64,000 nucleotides of DNA from Brucella pseudogrignonensis (GCF_002252525.1 NZ_NNRM01000022.1:1-64000); one strand, 5' to 3'; positions 7,076 to 15,270 are shown, numbered from the stretch's first letter. Translations and numbers: made by a program. Notes: generated by a model not told the origin, from the sequence alone.

Positions 7076-7506
7076 GCCGCACCTGCCTTGGCCCGCTGGC
7101 GCTCATGATGTTCTTCGGCCGCAGCTATTATCGCGTCGAAACCGGCATCAATCTCGTCCGCGTACACCCAGATCGTGGCCCGGTAGCCGGGGCCGCTGAC
7201 AAAGGAGCTGTCACTCAAATACCGGCGAATCTCCCAATCGCCGTAAAAGAGGTAACCCTTTTCATCGCCATACTGGATGGCATCAAGAAACTCTTCATCT
7301 GTGGGAAGTTCATCTTGTGCGACCATTTTCCCCAAAACAGGGAGCGCCTGAAAAAGCGGGAAATCGGCCTTGCGATCGATGATGAATTGAATGAATTCTT
7401 CCAACCATTCGGGAACCCGTTCCGTGCTGAGGCCCTTCAATGGATGAATAGAAAGGACGTTTGCCTGAGCATTGAAAAGGCGGTTCTGGCGTTCTGTAAC
7501 CAACAT
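7072..7506 (-). CDS. Hypothetical phage early protein
   Basis: A protein of 144 residues, acidic in the middle, with RVPEWLEEFIQFIIDRKADF near residue 30 and a C-terminal helix rich in Ala, Glu and His. It contains no domain I recognise. Its position between DUF3164 and the GcrA-like gene, with an ATGA junction downstream and a 9-base gap upstream, places it in the early operon. A ribosome site motif (GGTGC-type) is present near the 3' coupling to the following gene. Confidence 0.6.
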   Translation of the reverse strand: MLVTERQNRLFNAQANVLSIHPLKGLSTERVPEWLEEFIQFIIDRKADFPLFQALPVLGKMVAQDELPTDEEFLDAIQYGDEKGYLFYGDWEIRRYLSDSSFVSGPGYRATIWVYADEIDAGFDAIIAAAEEHHERQRAKAGAA

Positions 7507-7515
7507 GTCAGCACC

Positions 7516-8181
7516 TCACGCCTTGGCGATGTCTACGGTAACAGCCGTCCACTCATCCTGAACGGAAGCCCGCTCGTAGAACCGGACGTACTGTTTGGAA
7601 TATTGAACATCGATGGCGTCCTCGATGGCGCGCATAGCGTCCTTCCAACGCTGATCGGAAATATCGAGCTTGGTCAGCTTCTTGATTTCCTTCAGGTTGA
7701 TCTTGCCTTCCTTGTCCGTGTCAAATGCACGTGTGATGATGGCGCGGATTTCGGCGCGCGCCCCATCAGTCCATTCATTCAGGCATTCATCAATGAGGCT
7801 TTTCGCGACCTGAAGTTCGGGACCAGCAACCTCGAAATCATTGATGCTGACCTTGACCATCTTCAAGCCGTCAATGGTCTGATAGGTCCGGTTTCCCTTC
7901 ACGCCGCCTGGGCGGGCGTTGTATTCCTGCTCCAACACTTCATCCAGGCTGTCGAGGTCCGTCATGCTGTGCTTGCGGAACCGGCTGATCTGTGCCGAGA
8001 TGTCCTTCGCGTACCCCATCACCTTGCGGACCGTCTCATCACGAAGCTTGTCGGCTGGCTTCACCAGTTCCAGCGGTACGAGTGCTCCCTTGGCATTAGC
8101 CATATAGGGTTTACCGTTCACCATGGTGATGCCCTGTTCTGGCTGTTCTTCCAGGATGCAGGCTGCAAGTGCTTCGGTCAT
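7516..8181 (-). CDS. DUF3164 family phage protein
   Basis: A protein of 221 residues from ATG at 8181; the frame is open further upstream, but that part is proline- and serine-rich antisense-like sequence. The family pattern is seen in NGKPYMANAKGALVPLELV, KLRDETVRKVMGYAKD and ISRFRKHSMTDLDSL. The C-terminal helical domain has EIRAIITRAFDTDKEGKINL and an RWKDAMRAIEDAI helix. DUF3164 is common in the early region of Mu-like phages and is thought to be linked to replication or host interaction without firm evidence. Confidence 0.8.
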   Translation of the reverse strand: MTEALAACILEEQPEQGITMVNGKPYMANAKGALVPLELVKPADKLRDETVRKVMGYAKDISAQISRFRKHSMTDLDSLDEVLEQEYNARPGGVKGNRTYQTIDGLKMVKVSINDFEVAGPELQVAKSLIDECLNEWTDGARAEIRAIITRAFDTDKEGKINLKEIKKLTKLDISDQRWKDAMRAIEDAIDVQYSKQYVRFYERASVQDEWTAVTVDIAKA

Positions 8182-8206
8182 TGTCGTTTCCTTATGTTCA
8201 GGTGGA

Positions 8207-8506
8207 TCAGGCGCGGTCGGCGCGTAGGGTGAAATCGGGTTTGAAGAGGACGATGTTGGAATCAGGCCGGAAGAGTTCATCCAGGAGGGCCTGCCGTGTC
8301 TTGTCACCGGTGCGGCCCATGCCGTTCCAGCGATGTCGGCTGATTTCATGCTCGCGGTTCATTGCGAGCGCGGCGCAGCCATAAAGAGTGGCGGTAACAG
8401 CACGAACATCAGCCGGAGTGAGGAACACCCCCTGATTTTCGTAGCGGAGGAACTCGCGACGCCATGCGAAAAGGGTGTCGCTGAGTTCGTAAAGATCGGC
8501 ATCCAT
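8207..8506 (-). CDS. Hypothetical phage early protein
   Basis: A protein of 99 residues from ATG at 8506 (MDADLYELSDTLFAWRREF). It is a mainly helical protein with a middle segment VRAVTATLYGCAALAMNREHEISRH and a charged end. No family is recognised. It lies 2 bases downstream of the helix-turn-helix gene and 25 bases upstream of DUF3164, so it belongs to the same operon. The ribosome site GGAG lies a few bases before 8506. Confidence 0.58.
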   Translation of the reverse strand: MDADLYELSDTLFAWRREFLRYENQGVFLTPADVRAVTATLYGCAALAMNREHEISRHRWNGMGRTGDKTRQALLDELFRPDSNIVLFKPDFTLRADRA

Positions 8507-8508
8507 GG

Positions 8509-8892
8509 TTATGCTCCTTCCTTGATAAGGCTGTGTGGGCATCCACTCCGGCATGCCTGAAACATGCGGATGCGATGGGCGTTGGTTGTTGCGAATGGCT
8601 TGCGCTGCCAAAGCACACAGGTGTTCCGTGGCAGATCGCCGAGGACCGGGCAGTCAACGGTCTCAGCCATCAGGGCTCCGCGAACAGCTTGTTCAACGCG
8701 GCCGATATCGCCGTTCTGGTAGCTGTTGGAGAGAACCTGACTGACGGCTGAAGCCGAATAGCCAACCTTGCGAGAAATCGCAGACTGGCTTTCACGATCA
8801 CAGGCTTCCGCCAGAATGACGATCCAGTCCGGGATGATGTCTCCCCAGGCGGTGCGCGCCTTGTCGATGTTGGAAAGCTTGGCGGCGATCAT
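8509..8892 (-). CDS. Helix-turn-helix phage regulator with C-terminal cysteines
   Basis: A protein of 127 residues. A helix-turn-helix with AISRKVGYSASAVSQVL lies at about residues 39-55, followed by a helix GRVEQAVRGAL. The C-terminal half has CPVLGDLP and a later AC...GCP arrangement, a pattern of spaced cysteines seen in a family of Mu-like phage DNA-binding proteins. The role is probably transcriptional or replication control early in infection. It overlaps its upstream neighbour by ATGA (start 8892). Confidence 0.75.
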   Translation of the reverse strand: MIAAKLSNIDKARTAWGDIIPDWIVILAEACDRESQSAISRKVGYSASAVSQVLSNSYQNGDIGRVEQAVRGALMAETVDCPVLGDLPRNTCVLWQRKPFATTNAHRIRMFQACRSGCPHSLIKEGA

Positions 8893-9509
8893 GGTTGCAC
8901 CTCTTCGGTGACAACCGGGCCGACAATCTCATGCCGGTTCTGATCAAAGACGCCCTTGGCGCGCAGGATAATCGGCGGCAGCGGCCCAGTGTTCATGTCC
9001 GGCGAAAGCCGATAAATACCGAGGTTACCGGATTTCCCCTTCTGCATCTCAATCAGGTAGCCTGCTTTGGCCAGAAACTTGATGTAAGATTTCGCCGCCT
9101 CGATGCCGATGCGTGTTTCATCGGTCGAAGCCCAGATGGAAATATCCTGCGCAGTGAAACCTTGTGCACCTGCACTCATGCGCATGTGGTTCCACATGGC
9201 TTTCTGTTTGCTGACGCCTTCGATCACGGTGCCGTCGCGACGTACTTTCGGGGTCATCGACTGGCGGATGGCGACTTTGAATGTCTCACCATCCCGGTCA
9301 GAAACAACTGGCTCGATAAAGCCTGCCTTCACCAGACGCCGCATGAAATCGTTGATGTCGGATTGTGTCGCGTCTGAACGATTGAACACGTCGCGAGCTG
9401 TAAAGCTGCGGTCGGCTACTGCGTAGTCCATCATGACAGTCCAGTAGTGATCGAAGCCACGCTTGGGGCTTTTGCCTTTGACGGCGGTGACCTTGAGAAC
9501 GATGCCCAT
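8889..9509 (-). CDS. Hypothetical phage protein, winged-helix-like
   Basis: A protein of 206 residues from ATG at 9509, which forms a TGATG overlap with the stop of the MuB-like gene. The sequence has repeated helix-turn-strand patterns (FTARDVFNRSDATQSDINDFM near residue 37 and FTAQDISIWASTDETRIGIE near residue 118, each followed by KAGFIEPV or KAGYLIEM), consistent with two tandem winged-helix DNA-binding modules. I do not know the family name. Its position directly after MuB suggests a replication or regulatory helper. Confidence 0.65.
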   Translation of the reverse strand: MGIVLKVTAVKGKSPKRGFDHYWTVMMDYAVADRSFTARDVFNRSDATQSDINDFMRRLVKAGFIEPVVSDRDGETFKVAIRQSMTPKVRRDGTVIEGVSKQKAMWNHMRMSAGAQGFTAQDISIWASTDETRIGIEAAKSYIKFLAKAGYLIEMQKGKSGNLGIYRLSPDMNTGPLPPIILRAKGVFDQNRHEIVGPVVTEEVQP

Positions 9510-10273
9510 CAAGCGGCCCTCCGGTTGCGGGAGGGAACCGCGCCGGTGCAGAAATAACCCGCGCCATGCTCCTGATACTGCGCAAGGCTGATTTCCTTCA
9601 GGCCGAGTTCGTCGGCGGTGTTGGCGATGGAATGGAGGGTGTTACAGATGCGGCGGACGCGGCCGTCACCTTCAATGCGCGCCTGATCGAGAAGATCATC
9701 CCTGACATCGATGTGACGGCAGAACGTTCGGGCAAGCGTGCGCGTGTCGTCCAGGTCGCAAGGCTGCGCATAACCCCATTCCAGAACGAGGTCGCGGAAC
9801 CGATCGACACGCTCCAGCTTCTTCGGGAACAGCTCTTCACCGATCAGCAGCACCGGAACGTTGCTCTTCTTGGCGATCATGCGCACCAGTTCGATCATGT
9901 TCCGATCGACCAGCTTGTCAGATTCATCAATGATGAGCGGACGCTTCGGATCACGGGCCAGGATGCCGATGATGTCGTCCTCCAGATCGGAAAGCGTACC
10001 GCGCGCATCCGGATGGCCAAGCTCCGACAGGATGGCGGTGAGCAGCTTCTTTTTCGTCCAAGTGTCGGAAACCTCGACATAGGCCGCAGCCGTCTTGTTC
10101 ATGGCATAGAGCGCAGCCACGCTCTTGCCATAGCCGGAGAACCCGGCAAAAACGCCGAGGTTGGGCTGCAGCGGGTGGCGGTTCTGCAACGACCGGACCA
10201 GAGTGAGGCATGCAGCCACATTCTTGATCGGTGCAGTATCGCCGCCATTGACAATCGGTTCGTTAGCAGTCAT
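9509..10273 (-). CDS. MuB-type AAA ATPase, transposition target selector
   Basis: A protein of 254 residues from ATG at 10273, the AAA+ partner of the transposase that binds target DNA and controls transposition immunity in Mu. The P-loop GFSGYGKSVAAL is at about residues 47-58 with the lysine near 53; a Walker B segment KRPLIIDESDKLV lies near residue 113, and a sensor-like VPVLLIGEE near residue 140. The C-terminal part ends in a basic region. It follows the transposase after a 59-base gap that contains a hairpin. Mu B itself is about 310 residues, so this is a compact version like those in many prophages. Confidence 0.85.
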   Translation of the reverse strand: MTANEPIVNGGDTAPIKNVAACLTLVRSLQNRHPLQPNLGVFAGFSGYGKSVAALYAMNKTAAAYVEVSDTWTKKKLLTAILSELGHPDARGTLSDLEDDIIGILARDPKRPLIIDESDKLVDRNMIELVRMIAKKSNVPVLLIGEELFPKKLERVDRFRDLVLEWGYAQPCDLDDTRTLARTFCRHIDVRDDLLDQARIEGDGRVRRICNTLHSIANTADELGLKEISLAQYQEHGAGYFCTGAVPSRNRRAA

Positions 10274-10304
10274 TTTTTCCTCATTGTCTTGGAATTTGCA
10301 TTTG

Positions 10305-10326
10305 AAACCCCGCTCCAACGGGGTTT
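10305..10326 (+). terminator. Hairpin between the transposase and MuB genes, with a U-run only on the rightward strand
   Basis: AAACCCCG at 10305-10312 pairs with CGGGGTTT at 10319-10326 around a 6-base loop; the rightward strand continues TTATTTTTTAG. As a rightward element this looks like a rho-independent terminator, although no rightward gene is nearby. On the leftward mRNA the same hairpin lacks a U-run and could act as a stability or translation-spacing element between muA and muB. Confidence 0.55.
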
Positions 10327-10332
10327 TATTTT

Positions 10333-12597
10333 TTAGCGAGCGATCTTCAGCGCTTGCTCCAGTCCAAAATCCTTTGCTGTGTCTTTGATGGTTCGGTATG
10401 CGGCCGTGGCCTGGAAGCGGACGAGCTGCGCGGCAGTGTCTGCATCCAGTTCGACGCCAGCGGCGATCTTGGTTTCGAGGTCCATGGCCCATTTGAAGCG
10501 GCGCGCATTGGCGCTTAGGCCCGCATCGGGATCGAGGTGGACAACCGTCGATACCTTCCGATCCTCAGCTTCGCGTTTGATCGCTTCATGCAACTCTGCC
10601 GCCTTTTCGTTGAGCGGCTTCGGCTGGATACCTGCCTGCGGAAGTGTGGCGGCATCGATGGCGGCGACGATGGCCGGTGTGGTGTGCTGCTCTTCGCGCT
10701 TCGGCAACTGGATGACGTTGGCGGTCTGCCCGGCCTTCTCAGCAGCCTTGCGCTTTGCAAGCCGGATTGTGCGCTCGATGCCCGACGGGCCTTTTTTCAG
10801 CTCGCGTATATCGGCCTTGATCTCGCGTTCACGCTGACGAACGATATCGGCGGCAATGTCCTTCTGCGCCTTGACGTATTCCTGCGGATTGACGCCTGCC
10901 AGCTCTGGGCAGATCGCTACATCGAGGAACTCACCGCCTTCAGCGGAGAATACGTACATCTTGCCCATGTCGAGCGGATCGCGTCGGCAGAACACTTCGG
11001 TTCCAACCATGATCGTACCGGAGACGTAATGCAGGCCGTTGTCCTTGATGCCCTGTTTGGTCATCTTGCGCAGTCCGTTCTTTCCAGCGACTGGCATCAG
11101 CAGGGTATCGAGCGCACGTTCGTCTATGCGGCGGATCGGCGTGGTGGAAGCCTGGGCGACTTCGTTAGGTGTCCGTCCTTTCAGGCCGCTATGGGCGCTT
11201 TCGTGGTAGACGAACTCCAGCCAGTCATCAATGTGCTGCTGGAGCTGCGCGGCCGTAAGTGAAACTTCGAACAGTTCGTGTTCGTCAGCACCAAGGCGCT
11301 GTGCAAAGCTCTTCCGGCCCTCGATTGCCTTACGATCGGCGACAGAGTGCCCGATATAACCCGGCAACTGCGGGCAGACGTTGTGCTGGAATGTCTTGAT
11401 AACGCGCTCAACATGGCCTTTCTGCTCAGGGCTGTAGGCATCCGAAATGTCGGCGGTGATGTCGAGATTGCTGAAAAGGCGCTTGGTCGCGATGGCTACG
11501 AAATCGGAGCCATTGTCCGTCTTGATGACGGTGGCGGCACCCATCTGCAGAATGGCTTTGCGGATCAGCAGGGCAACAGCCGATGCGCGCGGCGTCTTCG
11601 AAAGCGTTATGACCAGACGGCGGGTCGCGATATCAATGCAGGCATACATCGAATAGCGCCCATCCACGCACAAGGCATCAACGGGCGATGCGTCGATCAT
11701 CCAGAGCGCGTTCGGCTCATCAACATGGCGATACGTGCCGGTGCCAGACAGCTTCATCGTGGAGCGGAACTTGTCTGGGTCCGTGATCTTGGTCAGGACC
11801 ACCTTTTCAGCCGCCTTCAGGTTTGCAATAAAATGCTGGAAGGTACGAACTGGCGGCAAAGGCTTCACCTCGCCGTTGCGGTCGGTTAGCTCGGGTCCGA
11901 AATGGTCCTCGCAATATCCACGGATGATATCGGCGGACAGGTGCGGATTGGACGCAAGCCACGCGAGTATGAATGCTCGAACCTCGCCGTTATTGGCGGT
12001 CTCCAGCAAACCTTTGCCCTTGCGGGCCTCAGAACGATCAACGGCAAGCGCATCTTTCGCACCTTTTGCCTTGGTTGCTCGCCAACGGAAAACTGAACGT
12101 TGCGAAATGCGCGGCAGGGTTTCCTTGACCCATGGGTCCACCTGGATCATGCCAACATTGTAGCGGTCGCAGAATACGAACAAAGCGCCTTGAACGCTCA
12201 GATTAAGGCCCTTCAAGAACAGTTCAAAAGCCGCAACTACAGCAAGGCGCGCATCACGCTCACGTTGGGCGCGGTCGCTCAAGGGTGCTGTTGTGTGGCT
12301 GACTGGTTCGACCTGCGGCAGCGCCTCGACACGACCCGTGACCATGTAGCGTTGGACATATGTGATCTGGGCGAGCGTTGGAAACAGACGATAGTTGTAC
12401 TCCAGTCCACCGCCCCGACCTTTTCGGCGGCGAACGCAACCCGGATAGTTGGTCCAACCTTCACGCTCTGCATATATTTGTATTCCACGCTCACTGTCCG
12501 GTAAATCTGGAAGAGCTTCGACCGCGATTTCGCGCGCAGTTAGCCACTCCTTGGGCCGGGCAATTTCGTTTGGTGTGATGCGTATTAGCTCGTTCAT
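10333..12597 (-). CDS. MuA-type DDE transposase
   Basis: The transposase of the prophage, 754 residues, which cuts and joins the phage ends. The N-terminal region resembles a MuA-type end-binding domain (LTAREIAVEALPDLP and a YAEREGWTNYPG segment near residue 42). The catalytic core follows, with the DDE acidic residues at D302 (ALWMIDASP), D361 (IKTDNGSDF) and E397 (GHVERVIKTF). A C-terminal beta-barrel region (HYVSGTIMVGTEVFCRRDPLD) and a charged helical tail that would contact the MuB ATPase complete the layout. The gene overlaps its upstream neighbour by ATGA. All catalytic residues are present, so the enzyme may be active. Confidence 0.93.
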   Translation of the reverse strand: MNELIRITPNEIARPKEWLTAREIAVEALPDLPDSERGIQIYAEREGWTNYPGCVRRRKGRGGGLEYNYRLFPTLAQITYVQRYMVTGRVEALPQVEPVSHTTAPLSDRAQRERDARLAVVAAFELFLKGLNLSVQGALFVFCDRYNVGMIQVDPWVKETLPRISQRSVFRWRATKAKGAKDALAVDRSEARKGKGLLETANNGEVRAFILAWLASNPHLSADIIRGYCEDHFGPELTDRNGEVKPLPPVRTFQHFIANLKAAEKVVLTKITDPDKFRSTMKLSGTGTYRHVDEPNALWMIDASPVDALCVDGRYSMYACIDIATRRLVITLSKTPRASAVALLIRKAILQMGAATVIKTDNGSDFVAIATKRLFSNLDITADISDAYSPEQKGHVERVIKTFQHNVCPQLPGYIGHSVADRKAIEGRKSFAQRLGADEHELFEVSLTAAQLQQHIDDWLEFVYHESAHSGLKGRTPNEVAQASTTPIRRIDERALDTLLMPVAGKNGLRKMTKQGIKDNGLHYVSGTIMVGTEVFCRRDPLDMGKMYVFSAEGGEFLDVAICPELAGVNPQEYVKAQKDIAADIVRQREREIKADIRELKKGPSGIERTIRLAKRKAAEKAGQTANVIQLPKREEQHTTPAIVAAIDAATLPQAGIQPKPLNEKAAELHEAIKREAEDRKVSTVVHLDPDAGLSANARRFKWAMDLETKIAAGVELDADTAAQLVRFQATAAYRTIKDTAKDFGLEQALKIAR

Positions 12598-13058
12598 CGA
12601 CGCGCCTTTCGCTTCGCTGACAGCATCTGCCGCCGCGCCTGCAATTCTTCGATGTGATCTTCAAGCAACCTGTCTTCGATCAGGTCTGCGTATTCGTTTT
12701 CGATAACCGTCAGGCCGAACATGCCAGGCACAAACCCGAGCAGTTCCTTGGCGTCGGTCGCATGCACAAGGGCGATGAAAGCGTCGAGCGGAATACGATG
12801 TTCACCGCTGGCTTCGGACGCCCATTTGTCGAGCATCGTCGTTGAGATTGACCGATCGAGAAACCGCGTCATTGAAGCGGCGATTTCCGACCGTCCCTTG
12901 TTATCGTCACGCGCATCGCGAAGAGCGCGAGCTACAAGGCGCGCAATCTGGTTATCGAGCGAGCCGCGACCGGTCACACCTTCTTCGTAGCGGATTGCCA
13001 CCTGGGGAGGCGTCCACTCGAACAAGTCTTTGGTGAGAGGGTCGCGGCGCTTGGTCAT
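12594..13058 (-). CDS. Early phage protein upstream of the transposase, unknown
   Basis: A protein of 154 residues. The central part (ARLVARALRDARDDNKGRSEIAAS, then TTMLDKWASEASGEHRIPLDAF) looks like a helix-turn-helix DNA-binding fold, and the C-terminal part is a long basic helix (EELQARRQMLSAKRKARR). Proteins of this kind often lie just upstream of muA in alphaproteobacterial Mu-like phages, but I cannot assign a family name. It overlaps the transposase start by ATGA and the ParB-like gene by one base, so it is expressed with the transposition genes. Confidence 0.65.
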   Translation of the reverse strand: MTKRRDPLTKDLFEWTPPQVAIRYEEGVTGRGSLDNQIARLVARALRDARDDNKGRSEIAASMTRFLDRSISTTMLDKWASEASGEHRIPLDAFIALVHATDAKELLGFVPGMFGLTVIENEYADLIEDRLLEDHIEELQARRQMLSAKRKARR

Positions 13059-13921
13059 TAAAGTGCAGCCTGCCGCTCTGCGAACCAGCGCAGCACCGCC
13101 GCTTCATGCAGCGCAAAGAAATGATCCTGCTCAGCAGGCTTCAGCCGTGCGAAACGATCAGCAATCTTTTCCCAACGGGCCGGTACGTTCGGCTTCGGCG
13201 TACCGTCGATCTGGATAATTGCTTCAGTTACGGTCTGCACCTTGCCATCAAGCATCAGCTCAATGATTGCTGATGCGCGCTCATATGGTTCGTTTGCAAT
13301 AGACAGTAGCGCCTGCTGGTTGTCGCAGAGCGGCACGAAGATCGCCATGCGATCCCGCAGGTCCGCCGGAATGCCAGCAATCTTGATGGAGCGGAAAACT
13401 TCGTTGCGACCGATCTTCAGGAAGCGCTGCGCTGCCTCGGAAAAGCTCAGCGCAAACGTCTCGCTTTCTTCCATGATTTCAGCGTCGGTCGAATTAAGTA
13501 CCAAGTTGGTACTAAACTCCGTTTCCGGTTTCGCCTGTGTTTTAGGCCCGCGCTTTACGGGGTGAGCAGCCCGCCAGATCGCGCACCAGTCGGCAACATC
13601 TACACTGCGTTCCAGAACAGTTAGGCTATGGCGATAGAAATTCTCCGCAATACCGGTGAGCCGAATTTCAGCCTGATCGGCAAATTCGTCCGGCTGGCGT
13701 ATCGCCGCGATTACGGTTGTATTTAGCAGCGCGGCAGCTGCAAGACGCTTCGCGCCAAAAACCAGCTGGTAGCGTCCGTTCTTCTGTTCGATCACTTCGA
13801 TTGGTTGGCGTTGGCCGCGAACCTTGAAGTCTTCGGCAATGGCAAAGGAAGCGTCTGGCGACACCTTCTTGTGTTCGGCGGAAACGTCCACGAGCGACGG
13901 GTTAATGTCAGCAATAATCAT
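13058..13921 (-). CDS. ParB N-terminal domain protein
   Basis: A protein of 287 residues. The first 90 residues form a ParB/Srx-like nuclease or CTP-binding fold, with DFKVRGQRQPIEV near residue 32 and the signature YQLVFGAKRLAAAALL near residue 51. It is followed by a helical DNA-binding region (FSEAAQRFLKIGRNEVFRS near residue 160). No ParA partner is visible. In transposable phages such ParB-like proteins sit between ner and the transposase and may bind phage ends or regulate early transcription; that is inference. The leftward transcript starts at the Ner gene just upstream. Confidence 0.8.
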   Translation of the reverse strand: MIIADINPSLVDVSAEHKKVSPDASFAIAEDFKVRGQRQPIEVIEQKNGRYQLVFGAKRLAAAALLNTTVIAAIRQPDEFADQAEIRLTGIAENFYRHSLTVLERSVDVADWCAIWRAAHPVKRGPKTQAKPETEFSTNLVLNSTDAEIMEESETFALSFSEAAQRFLKIGRNEVFRSIKIAGIPADLRDRMAIFVPLCDNQQALLSIANEPYERASAIIELMLDGKVQTVTEAIIQIDGTPKPNVPARWEKIADRFARLKPAEQDHFFALHEAAVLRWFAERQAAL

Positions 13922-13970
13922 GTTGGATGCTTTCGATTGTCAGGATGATGGAAAATGGCTGACGGATTAG

Positions 13971-14276
13971 TCAGGCAGCCGTCTGTGCACCGTCAGCATT
14001 CGCGTGACGTTTTGGCCTTCCGCCGCCAGACTTGTTGCTGCTACTATCCACCCCGTCATGACGACCGCGCGTGTACATGTCGGGAAACATCTCGCGGAAC
14101 GGAACGCCAAGGGCAGCGGCAATCGCTTCCGCTCCAGGCCGACTGGCTCCAATGATCCCGGCCCGGCAAGCTGCGGGATACATGCCAGCATCGCGGGCTA
14201 TTCCGGTCAGAGTTTTATTCTGCCGCAGTAGCTCGTCCTTGATCGCTGCACGGTCCCACTTTTTTGGGTTCGTCAT
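13971..14276 (-). CDS. Ner-like early regulator (helix-turn-helix)
   Basis: A protein of 101 residues from ATG at 14276, with AGGGAG 6 bases upstream. The first 70 residues match the Ner/Nlp fold: KKWDRAAIKDELLRQNKTL, GIARDAGMYPAACRAGI and EAIAAALGVPFREMFP. In Mu, Ner represses both the repressor and the early promoter, allowing a switch to lytic growth. A basic, serine- and glycine-rich tail of 30 residues, which is not needed for the fold, follows. It is the first gene of the early operon and divergent from the repressor across the palindromic control region. Confidence 0.85.
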   Translation of the reverse strand: MTNPKKWDRAAIKDELLRQNKTLTGIARDAGMYPAACRAGIIGASRPGAEAIAAALGVPFREMFPDMYTRGRHDGVDSSSNKSGGGRPKRHANADGAQTAA

Positions 14277-14351
14277 GGTTGCTCCCTGTTTTCTGACCTG
14301 TGCAAGAGGTCGGTTGGCTTGGGTGTAGGTGTTGAAACAGTGTCGCAACGG

Positions 14352-14380
14352 ATATTCGCAATATAGTGCTCATTAGTCAA
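14352..14380 (-). promoter_or_regulatory. Predicted early promoter of the ner-transposase operon
   Basis: On the leftward strand TTGACT (14380-14375) and GAATAT (14357-14352) are 17 bases apart, a good sigma70 spacing. Predicted transcription start is near 14345, giving about 70 bases of leader before ner. The -35 box is one arm (AGTCAA/TTGACT) of an inverted repeat that also includes ATAGTGC at 14363-14369 and GCACTAT at 14422-14428, so repressor or Ner binding could block it. Confidence 0.6.
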
Positions 14381-14443
14381 GCCCTATACGGCGAATTTCG
14401 AGTTCGGAGTTGACTGATCAGGCACTATGGTGCGAAATGCAGT

Positions 14444-14465
14444 ATTATTGTTGAATAACAATAAT
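14444..14465. promoter_or_regulatory. Operator-like perfect palindrome
   Basis: ATTATTGTT (14444-14452) and AACAATAAT (14457-14465) form a perfect 9-base inverted repeat with a 4-base spacer, between the divergent ner and repressor genes. It overlaps a possible rightward promoter (TTGAAT at 14451-14456, TTTACT at 14474-14479, 17-base spacing) and is a likely operator for the repressor or Ner. Confidence 0.6.
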
Positions 14466-14492
14466 TTAGCGCCTTTACTGCCGTGACTTGTT

Positions 14493-14515
14493 AACTCCGA
14501 ACCAATTTCGGAGTT
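14493..14515. promoter_or_regulatory. Second operator-like palindrome, sharing a repeat unit
   Basis: AACTCCGAA (14493-14501) and TTCGGAGTT (14507-14515) form a perfect 9-base inverted repeat with a 5-base spacer, directly in front of the repressor start. A third copy of TTCGGAGTT lies at 14403-14411. The right arm carries GGAG, which is also the ribosome site for the repressor, so operator binding and translation initiation overlap. Confidence 0.6.
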
Positions 14516-14521
14516 CGTACT

Positions 14522-15202
14522 TTGGTGAACGATACGTTCGCAGAGCGCCTTAAAGTGCTTATCGGGAATCAGTCGGCAAATGCGTTCGCACGCGAGGTCG
14601 ATATCGGTGAAAGCTTGATGCGCAAGTATTTGGCAGGCGCGACCCCTGGGATCGATAAGGTGGCGCAAATCGCCAAGGTGAAAGGCGTGGCGCTAGACTG
14701 GCTCATCAATGGCGAAGGCGAAATGAGCACCGTCGAACTCCCTCAGCTTCCGCAGAGGGTCCAAGCTACTGAACTGGAAGCGAAATCAGAGTTTACACTC
14801 GTCCCTCGGCTCGACGTTCAGGCTTCGGCTGGAGCGGGTCGGGTGACGATCGGTGAAGACCCATTGGAATATCTTGCGTTCCAGTCAACCTGGCTGCGCA
14901 GCCGTAATATCAATCCAGCTTTTGCACGGATTTTGACTGCGCGCGGCGACAGTATGGAGGAAACGATTCGAGACGGTGACGTCTTATTGGTCGACACCTC
15001 AGTCAATCGCATCAGAGACAATACTATCTACGTTATTGTTTATGGAGATATGGTTCTCGTTAAGCGCGTCCACGGGCGATTAAATGGCTCTTTACAGCTG
15101 ATAAGTGACAATCCGCGATATCCGGCCGAAGAAGTTTCGGCTGGCGAGATCGAGCAATTGCATGTTGCCGGTCGTGTAATGTGGTTCGGGCGGTCGATTT
15201 AA
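14522..15202 (+). CDS. Phage repressor, LexA/S24-type with helix-turn-helix
   Basis: A protein of 226 residues that keeps the prophage silent. The N-terminal helix-turn-helix spans about residues 18-45 (NAFAREVDIGESLMRKYL). The C-terminal S24 peptidase domain has the catalytic Ser at S144 (GDSMEET) and Lys at K181 (LVKRVH); a candidate Ala-Gly cleavage bond lies at residues 103-104 (ASAGAGR). This layout predicts RecA-stimulated self-cleavage, so DNA damage may induce the prophage. The start is TTG at 14522 with GGAG 8 bases upstream; a GTG one codon later is also possible. The rightward orientation opposite the early operon is the usual c/ner switch arrangement. Confidence 0.88.
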   Translation: MVNDTFAERLKVLIGNQSANAFAREVDIGESLMRKYLAGATPGIDKVAQIAKVKGVALDWLINGEGEMSTVELPQLPQRVQATELEAKSEFTLVPRLDVQASAGAGRVTIGEDPLEYLAFQSTWLRSRNINPAFARILTARGDSMEETIRDGDVLLVDTSVNRIRDNTIYVIVYGDMVLVKRVHGRLNGSLQLISDNPRYPAEEVSAGEIEQLHVAGRVMWFGRSI

Positions 15203-15270
15203 ATTTGATGTCAAAGGCTCGCCCTGCCATTTGATCTTGCGCAGCCGTTTTGCGATAGGCGGTTCGTCGA

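Noticed and set aside
7105-8232. A 375-codon rightward frame opposite the DUF3164 and neighbouring phage genes
   Set aside because: It is the antisense of several well-supported leftward genes joined by overlaps, has no ribosome site or recognisable domain, and owes its length to third-position base bias.
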